From the NCBI GenBank assembly GCA_016713735.1, contig JADJOP010000005.1, positions 1 through 64,000 of the forward strand: DNA of 64,000 nt. The letters run 5' to 3'. The position numbers and the translations under genes are program-made. Below the pieces are notes generated by a model. It was not told where the DNA came from and did no database searches. It saw only the letters and a list, made by a program, of their open reading frames with translations. Shown here in pieces: positions 59,312 to 64,000 of the stretch (position 1 is its first letter; every line of letters begins with the position of its first letter). The DNA is from Bryobacterales bacterium (GTDB taxonomy: Bacteria; Acidobacteriota; Terriglobia; Bryobacterales; Bryobacteraceae).

Positions 59312-59689
59312 CTACCGGGCGGCGCTCACGGAGTTCGTGGCCGCCATCGAACGCTCGATGTCGGCTGCCGTCAACGTCACCAGCGGTTTCTCCATGTCCT
59401 CTCCGCTTTCGATCATCCGCTTCAGGTGATCGACGGCCACCTTCAGGCACAGCGGGTCGCTCAGCGACACGCCCGCCTGTTCGGTGAGCGACACCATCAG
59501 AGGATGCGGAAGGGCAATCACCTTTTCGTCCGAGTAGGCGCCGTCACTGACAACGAACTTAATGTCCACCGTATCGGCATGCCGGATGGAGATCCCTGTC
59601 TGCAGCCACACAAACTTCACCTGCCAGGTGCGGCCAAACGGATCGGGCCCAGCCTCGAATTCACGAAGATTGGAGAGCATTTCCCTCAT
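59312..59689 (-). CDS. conserved hypothetical protein
   Basis: This is a 125-residue cytosolic protein that I do not recognise. The N-terminal half is beta-rich (TWQVKFVWLQTGISIRHADT and VDIKFVVSD), the rest mainly helical (LCLKVAVDHLKRMIESGEDM). It has no Cys/His metal motif, signal peptide or membrane helix. It lies between folE (71 bases upstream) and hfq (25 bases downstream) on the same strand, so it may be co-transcribed with hfq. An acidic, soluble protein that accompanies Hfq is the most one can say. Confidence 0.6.
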   Translation of the reverse strand: MREMLSNLREFEAGPDPFGRTWQVKFVWLQTGISIRHADTVDIKFVVSDGAYSDEKVIALPHPLMVSLTEQAGVSLSDPLCLKVAVDHLKRMIESGEDMEKPLVTLTAADIERSMAATNSVSAAR

Positions 59690-59760
59690 TGTAGCGAAGG
59701 CGGGCAGGGTGACGGGTGGCTGTGGACCCCGCCCGATTCACCGCGGTCCCGTGCCCGCGC

Positions 59761-60366
59761 TTAGCCCAGGCTCTTCTGCACCAGGCTCAGAAACTCCTGC
59801 CGCGTCTCCCGGTTGCGCTTGAAGGCCCCGCGCATGGCGCTCGTGGTAGTGGAGCTGCTCTGCTTTTCCACGCCCCGCATCATCATGCAGAAATGGCGAG
59901 CCTCGCAGATCACCGCCACGCCGCGCGGCTCGCAGATCTCCTCCAGCGCCTCGGCCACCTCCTGCGTCAGCCTCTCCTGCACCTGCAGCCGGCGTGCGAA
60001 CACATCCACAATACGCGGGATCTTGCTCAGCCCGATGACGCGGTTGTTAGGCAAATACGCCACGTGCATCTTGCCGAAAAACGGCAGCATGTGGTGCTCG
60101 CACAGGCTGTAGAATTCGATGTCCTTGACGATCACCATCTCGTCGGTCTTCACCTGAAACAGTGCGCCGTTGACGATCTCCTTCAAATTCTCCGTGTAGC
60201 CGCTTGTGAGGAAGCGCAGGGCTTTCTCACTACGCTCTGGTGTGCGCAGTAACCCCTCGCGCGCCGGGTCTTCGCCCAGGTTCTTCAACACGCCTTCCAT
60301 GGCTTCAGCAATCGAACCACGTTCACGTTGGGGCGTCATCACCTTCACCACGGCATTCTTTCTCAT
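59761..60366 (-). CDS. folE: GTP cyclohydrolase I
   Basis: The 201-residue enzyme converts GTP to 7,8-dihydroneopterin triphosphate, the first step to folate, queuosine and tetrahydrobiopterin. Zinc ligands are seen in FYSLCEHHMLPFFG (C and H) and EARHFCMMMRGV (C); the catalytic core VIGLSKIPRIVDVFARRLQVQ is intact. The length is normal. It follows two 6-pyruvoyl-tetrahydropterin-synthase paralogues (8 bases from the nearer one), which use its product, so the three form a pterin operon. Confidence 0.95.
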   Translation of the reverse strand: MRKNAVVKVMTPQRERGSIAEAMEGVLKNLGEDPAREGLLRTPERSEKALRFLTSGYTENLKEIVNGALFQVKTDEMVIVKDIEFYSLCEHHMLPFFGKMHVAYLPNNRVIGLSKIPRIVDVFARRLQVQERLTQEVAEALEEICEPRGVAVICEARHFCMMMRGVEKQSSSTTTSAMRGAFKRNRETRQEFLSLVQKSLG

Positions 60367-60374
60367 ATACGTCC

Positions 60375-60791
60375 TTATGATTCAAATGTGTTCCGTCTGG
60401 TTTCAAGAACGCGCACCGCCTCCAACGCCGGCCCGCGCCCTCCGAACGCATCCTGCCACGCCCCGCACAACCGCCGCCGCGCCTCCAGAGCAACGTTCTC
60501 TGAGGTCGGCACCACGGTGGCAAAGGCCGCCACCTGCGTGTTCAGGTCCTTCATATGAAAGTCGTCCAGCACGGCCCGCTTCACCAGCGCGTCCAACCGG
60601 CCCTGATCCACGGCAAGCCCCGTCGACTCGTCGATGCGGCCTCGCACGCGCACCTCAAGGATGAAGTCGTGCCCGTGGCCATACGGGTTGTTGCACTTCC
60701 CATACAACTCGCGGTTCTCCGCCTCGCTCAGCGAGGCCGCGTGCAGCCGGTGGGACGCCGCGAACCGGTAGCGCTTCGTCAGCCGGATCAC
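60375..60791 (-). CDS. 6-pyruvoyl-tetrahydropterin synthase/QueD-family protein, Cys type
   Basis: This protein of about 138 residues starts at a GTG (60789-60791) that overlaps the stop of the upstream paralogue as GTGA. Zinc ligands are FAASH (His 14) and GHGHDF (His 39 and 41), and the catalytic Cys is present in YGKCNNPYGHGH (Cys 33), as in animal PTPS. Where the family usually has a D-H pair before L-N, this reads FHMKDLN. It processes dihydroneopterin triphosphate to a pyruvoyl- or carboxy-pterin; biopterin, queuosine and folate routes cannot be told apart here. Neither queC nor queE is in the window. Confidence 0.85.
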   Translation of the reverse strand: MIRLTKRYRFAASHRLHAASLSEAENRELYGKCNNPYGHGHDFILEVRVRGRIDESTGLAVDQGRLDALVKRAVLDDFHMKDLNTQVAAFATVVPTSENVALEARRRLCGAWQDAFGGRGPALEAVRVLETRRNTFES

Positions 60792-61207
60792 GCCTCGTCC
60801 CCTCCATAGTCCACATACACATCGGCCGTTTCCCACAACCGCACGTTGTGCAAGCGCGGACCCTCGCCGCCCGGGAAATGCGGGGCAAGCCTGTTCCAGA
60901 TTTCGCGCGCCACGTTCTCCGTCGTCGGCACGATGCGGTCAAACGGCGCCACCTCGTGGTTCAGATGGCGGTGGTCAAAGGGGGCGATCACCTCGCGCTG
61001 CAGGATCTCCTTCAACTCCTTCAAGTCCATCACCATGCCCGTCACCGGGTGAGGCTCGCCTTCGAGCGTCACTTCGAGTTCATAATTGTGCCCGTGGCCC
61101 GGCTGGTTGGCCGAATCGCCATACACACGCGCGTTCTCCTCCGCCGTCCAATCCGGTCGCGCGGTGAAGTGGGAAGCGGAGAATTCTGCCTTGCGGGTGA
61201 TGAGCAT
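60788..61207 (-). CDS. 6-pyruvoyl-tetrahydropterin synthase/QueD-family protein, Ser variant
   Basis: This is a 139-residue protein. Zinc ligands are FSASHF (His 13) and GHGHNY (His 38 and 40), and the catalytic D-H pair is kept (FDHRHLN). The position of the catalytic Cys (Cys 33 in the neighbour) reads GDSANQPGHGH, that is, Ser 32. The PTPS reaction needs the Cys, so this paralogue may do a different step, as the Glu-bearing PTPS-III proteins do for folate. It is the first gene of the pterin operon and divergent from the TlpA-type gene, 62 bases away. Confidence 0.85.
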   Translation of the reverse strand: MLITRKAEFSASHFTARPDWTAEENARVYGDSANQPGHGHNYELEVTLEGEPHPVTGMVMDLKELKEILQREVIAPFDHRHLNHEVAPFDRIVPTTENVAREIWNRLAPHFPGGEGPRLHNVRLWETADVYVDYGGDEA

Positions 61208-61269
61208 ATCGTCAACTCTCTTTAGATGACCAATATCCCGATTCGATTCCAGTTAAAATAATAGCTTCC

Positions 61270-61791
61270 ATGCCCAACGGCAAAAACGACCGCATCTTCC
61301 TCGCCATCCTTCTCCTCTCTGTCTGCGCCCTGGCCTTCGCCGTGGCCGACTCGCTGCGCGACCGCGTCATCCGCGCCGGCGACCAGGCGCCCCACTTCTC
61401 CCTGCGCGCCGACAACGGCCTCACCATCACGCCTACCGAATTCGGCGGCAAGGTGCTGATCGTCAACTTCTGGGCCACCTGGTGCCCGCCCTGCGTCCAG
61501 GAGACGCCCTCAATGGTGGCCTTCGCCAACCAGTACCGCGACAAGGGCGTCGTCGTGCTCGGCGTCTCGGTCGACAAGTCGCAGAAGAACTACGACAACT
61601 TCCTCCGCCGCTTCTCCATTCCCTTCCTCACCACGCGCGATCCGGAAGCCAAGGTTAGCGATTCCTTCGGCACCTACGTCTACCCGGAAAGCTACGTGAT
61701 CAACCGCGAAGGCAAAGTGGTGCAGAAGATCATCGGCGGCACCAACTGGACCGACCCCAACCTGGCCCGCTTCGTCGAAGGGCTTCTCTAG
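61270..61791 (+). CDS. TlpA/ResA-like thiol-disulfide oxidoreductase
   Basis: This 173-residue protein has an N-terminal anchor helix (IFLAILLLSVCALAFAVA) and a thioredoxin fold with the active site NFWATWCPPCVQE (CPPC). The TlpA-type insert and cis-Pro region (YVYPESYVINREGKVVQKI) are present. It should reduce disulfides of cytochrome c apoproteins or other exported proteins outside the cytoplasm. It is a conventional Cys-type redoxin in the same window as the Sec-type one at 23182. It is convergent with the M28 peptidase gene, whose stop is 19 bases away. Confidence 0.92.
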   Translation: MPNGKNDRIFLAILLLSVCALAFAVADSLRDRVIRAGDQAPHFSLRADNGLTITPTEFGGKVLIVNFWATWCPPCVQETPSMVAFANQYRDKGVVVLGVSVDKSQKNYDNFLRRFSIPFLTTRDPEAKVSDSFGTYVYPESYVINREGKVVQKIIGGTNWTDPNLARFVEGLL

Positions 61792-61810
61792 CCGCGCGCT
61801 CGCGCGGCCC

Positions 61811-63448
61811 TCACTGCTCGGCCGGGATCACCCGCTGCGCCGCCGCCTTCGGCTTTGCCGCCGCGTTGGCCACATCCCAGCTCGACTGGTACACCAGCCG
61901 CGCAATCCGCTCCACCTTGCCATACTCGATCTTCTCCGGCCGGTCGCCCATGCGGTGATAGTCCGGATGCAGCCCGGTGTGAAAGAACACAGCCGGCACC
62001 CCGCTTTGCAGGAACGGCCACTGATCGCTGCGCCGCACCAGGTTGCCGCGGTTGTTGTCATACTCCATGCGCAGCGTCAGATCGATCTCGCTGTTGGCCT
62101 GCTTCACCATCGCCGCCAGCTCCGGGCTGTAGCTGTAGCCCATCACGTGCACGCTGTTCGCGTTGGCCGAGGCCTGCTGCGGCTTGAGGCCATAGAAGCG
62201 CCGCCCGCCGCCTTCGGGCACCTCCTCGCTCCGCCCGATCATGTCCATGTTCAGCGCCGCCGCGGTCTGCTCGAGCGGCCACAACGGACGGTCGAGCCAG
62301 GCATAGGAGCCCAGCAGGCCGCGTTCCTCCGAACCCCACAGGGCAAAGATCACCGTGCGCGCCGGCAGCTTGCCGCTCTTGGCCGCCGCCACGTAGGCCT
62401 CGGCAATATCGAGCACCGCCACCGTGCCCGAGCCGTTATCGTCGGCGCCGTTGAACACCTGCGACTCGTCGGCCCCATCGTGATCGTGATGCGCCGAGAT
62501 GATCACCGCCTCGCCCTTGCGCCGCGGGTCGCCGCCCTCGATCTTCGCTAGCAGGTTGCGGTCGACAATGCTCGTCCGCGCCACCGCCGTCTTCATCTCC
62601 ACCGGCAGCGGGGCGGGGAACTGCGCGCCGCCGCCCTGCTGGTCGGCCTTGGCGCGCAGCGGCGCAACCGGTGTGCCCAGAATGTGCTCGGCCAGCGCTT
62701 CGGAGATGCGCGCCACGGGGATGCGGATGCGTTGGACGCGGCTCGCCAACTCATAGCGCTCAATGCGCGGCGGCTTGGCCGGCCAGTCGGCCGCGGCCAT
62801 GCTGGCAAACGTGCGCCTGCGCCCCGCGGCGGTTTCGCTCGGCACCAGCAACACACCCGCCGCGCCCTGCTCCTGCGCCATCTGGAGCTTCCGCCACAGG
62901 TGCCATACTCCGAACTGACGACGCCGTCAAACACGCTCCGCGCGTTGCCCTCCTGCGGGTCGCCTTCGAACACCATCACCAGCTTGCCCTTCACGTCCAG
63001 GCCGCGATAGTCGTCCCAGTCCAGTTTCGGAGCGTGTATTCCGAAACCAGCCAGCACCACCCCCGCCCTTCACCTCACCGTTGGCCGAGTGCAACACCGG
63101 GTAGAACTCCTCGAGCAGCCGCGCCGTCCGCCGCGACGCCCCATCGCCCACCACCATCCGGTTGCCCTCGCCGAGCCTGCCAGACACAAGCTCGAACTCC
63201 TGGAAGTACTCGCCGTTGTCGCCCGCCGGCTTCAGCCCCAGCCGTTGGAAGCGCGACACAATCCACTCCGCCGCCAGCCGGTACTCCGGCGTGTTCGTCA
63301 ACCGCCCGCGCATCTCGTCCGAGGCCAGGAAGAACAGATCCGCCTTCATCTCCCCGCGCTGGATCGATTCAATCTCCGGCGCGCGGCTTTGCGCGCAAAG
63401 CGCCGCCGCTGTCATCAACACGGCCACCGCCGTCGTGAGCATTCGCAT
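61811..63448 (-). CDS. secreted M28 zinc aminopeptidase with PA domain (two frame breaks)
   Basis: This is a protein of about 545 residues. The signal peptide is MRMLTTAVAVLMTAAALCAQ. The N-terminal and PA-type domains (DLFFLASDEMRGRLTNTPEY, VVLAGFGIHAPKLDWDDY) are followed by the M28 core: VIISAHHDHDG and VFNGADDNGSGTVA carry the first zinc His and the bridging Asp, SEERGLLGSYAWL the catalytic Glu, and VPAVFFHTGLHPDYHRMGD the last His. The frame changes near 63065 and near 62905. It should release N-terminal amino acids from peptides outside the cell. It lies 57 bases downstream of the partial HExxH gene on the same strand. Confidence 0.85.
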
Positions 63449-63505
63449 GCGCGCAGGGTAGCATGCCCCGGCCCGCCCGCCCGCCCGCACGCCCCCGGCT
63501 CCCCC

Positions 63506-64000
63506 CTACGGAATCCCGTTATAGAAGAACCACGCCCCGGCCGTGGTCGTCGGCAAGCGGTTGATGCGCGTGTAGAGCTCCGTCAAGTCGTCGCTCTTGA
63601 TGCTCCGCCCGGCCAGAATGTCGATGGCGATGTTGCCCGCCGTGGTGAGCACATCGGCCGTGGGCGCATAGGTGACCTCGCGAATGTGCCTTCCCGTGAG
63701 CTTGCGGTAGTACACGCATTGCGCGATGTGGCCCACGGCCTCACCTTCTTCCACCGGCATCGCCGAGCCGCGCTTGTCGCAGATGGCATGCACGGCCTCG
63801 TGCACAACAACTGACTTCTGCAGTGACGTCGTCGGTTTAAAGAACCCCGTCTCCAACTTGTCCTTCAAGTGGAAATAAGCCGCGCTGTCGCCCGCCCCAG
63901 GGTTCCAGTCGAGCTCGATCTTGCGGTCGCGGATGAACTCCTTGATCGGTTTGAAATCGCCCGGCTGATAGCGCTTGCCGTTGAGCCTGAAGTCAATCGC
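63506..64000 (-). CDS. HExxH-containing protein (partial)
   Basis: The gene enters from the right edge, so its start is missing; about 164 residues are visible, opening at IDFRLNGKRYQPGDFKPIKE. It contains VVHEAVHAICDKR, an HExxH zinc motif, and ends GAWFFYNGIP. A contaminant-like or eCIS-type toxin domain is possible (similar HEAVH proteins occur there), as is a plain protease, but the family is not recognised. No signal peptide can be judged. Confidence 0.7.
   Translation of the reverse strand, partial: AIDFRLNGKRYQPGDFKPIKEFIRDRKIELDWNPGAGDSAAYFHLKDKLETGFFKPTTSLQKSVVVHEAVHAICDKRGSAMPVEEGEAVGHIAQCVYYRKLTGRHIREVTYAPTADVLTTAGNIAIDILAGRSIKSDDLTELYTRINRLPTTTAGAWFFYNGIP

Noticed and set aside
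1..64000. tRNA or rRNA genes, insertion sequences, prophage
   Set aside because: No cloverleaf, rRNA consensus, transposase, integrase or phage structural gene was recognised on either strand.

Overview
The window is GC-rich bacterial DNA with a gene content that points to the Acidobacteriota, most likely a Solibacter/Bryobacterales-type soil lineage. The evidence is three large Oar-like TonB-dependent receptors with N-terminal carboxypeptidase-regulatory domains, an operon of DUF4159, VWA, MoxR, DUF58, BatA and DUF4175 genes, a secreted sulfatase, Ig-domain surface proteins, an ECF sigma factor paired with a YCII protein, and an Hfq of the Acidobacterial type. This assignment is inferred from gene families only; no rRNA or tRNA gene was seen.

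Layout. 1-5.4 kb: an MntH-UspA fusion (runs off the left edge), divergent from receptor 1. 5.5-20 kb: a small zinc-ribbon gene, then an eight-gene co-directional cluster (DUF4159, VWA, caspase-like, TPR-metallopeptidase, MoxR, DUF58, BatA/VWA, DUF4175) that looks like one envelope-associated AAA+/VWA machine. 20-25 kb: a multidomain GGDEF/EAL protein, a thioredoxin-fold/DsbD-alpha fusion with an in-frame TGA at its first redox cysteine, and a methyltransferase. 25-38.5 kb: receptors 2 and 3 around a degenerate JAMM-fold membrane protein, then two secreted Ig-like proteins. 38.5-46 kb: a second GGDEF/EAL protein, a small ACP-like membrane protein, a sulfatase and its coupled partner, and a YCII/ECF/DUF3788 cluster. 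46-56 kb: a B12-binding radical SAM protein, a broken internally duplicated gene, ndk, sucDC, and divergently trpD, a Kelch protein and a sorbosone-dehydrogenase-like propeller, then an NmrA-type reductase. 56-64 kb: a BlaI/M56 pair with an obvious operator, a thioesterase, hfq, folE with two 6-pyruvoyl-tetrahydropterin-synthase paralogues, a TlpA-type thioredoxin, an M28 peptidase and a partial HExxH protein.

The strongest candidate for something special is the TGA at 23443-23445. It sits exactly where a W-C-P-Y-C motif needs its first Cys, the frame stays open for 283 codons after it, and a seven-base-pair hairpin with a GGUCG loop lies 20 nt downstream. This is the layout of a bacterial SECIS, so the gene probably encodes a selenoprotein. 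The main caution is sequence quality. Single-base frame breaks interrupt many genes, including ones expected to be functional; two other genes carry in-frame TAA codons; and sucD lacks an internal block of about 68 codons. I treat most of these as sequencing or assembly errors and annotate the interrupted genes over their full span.
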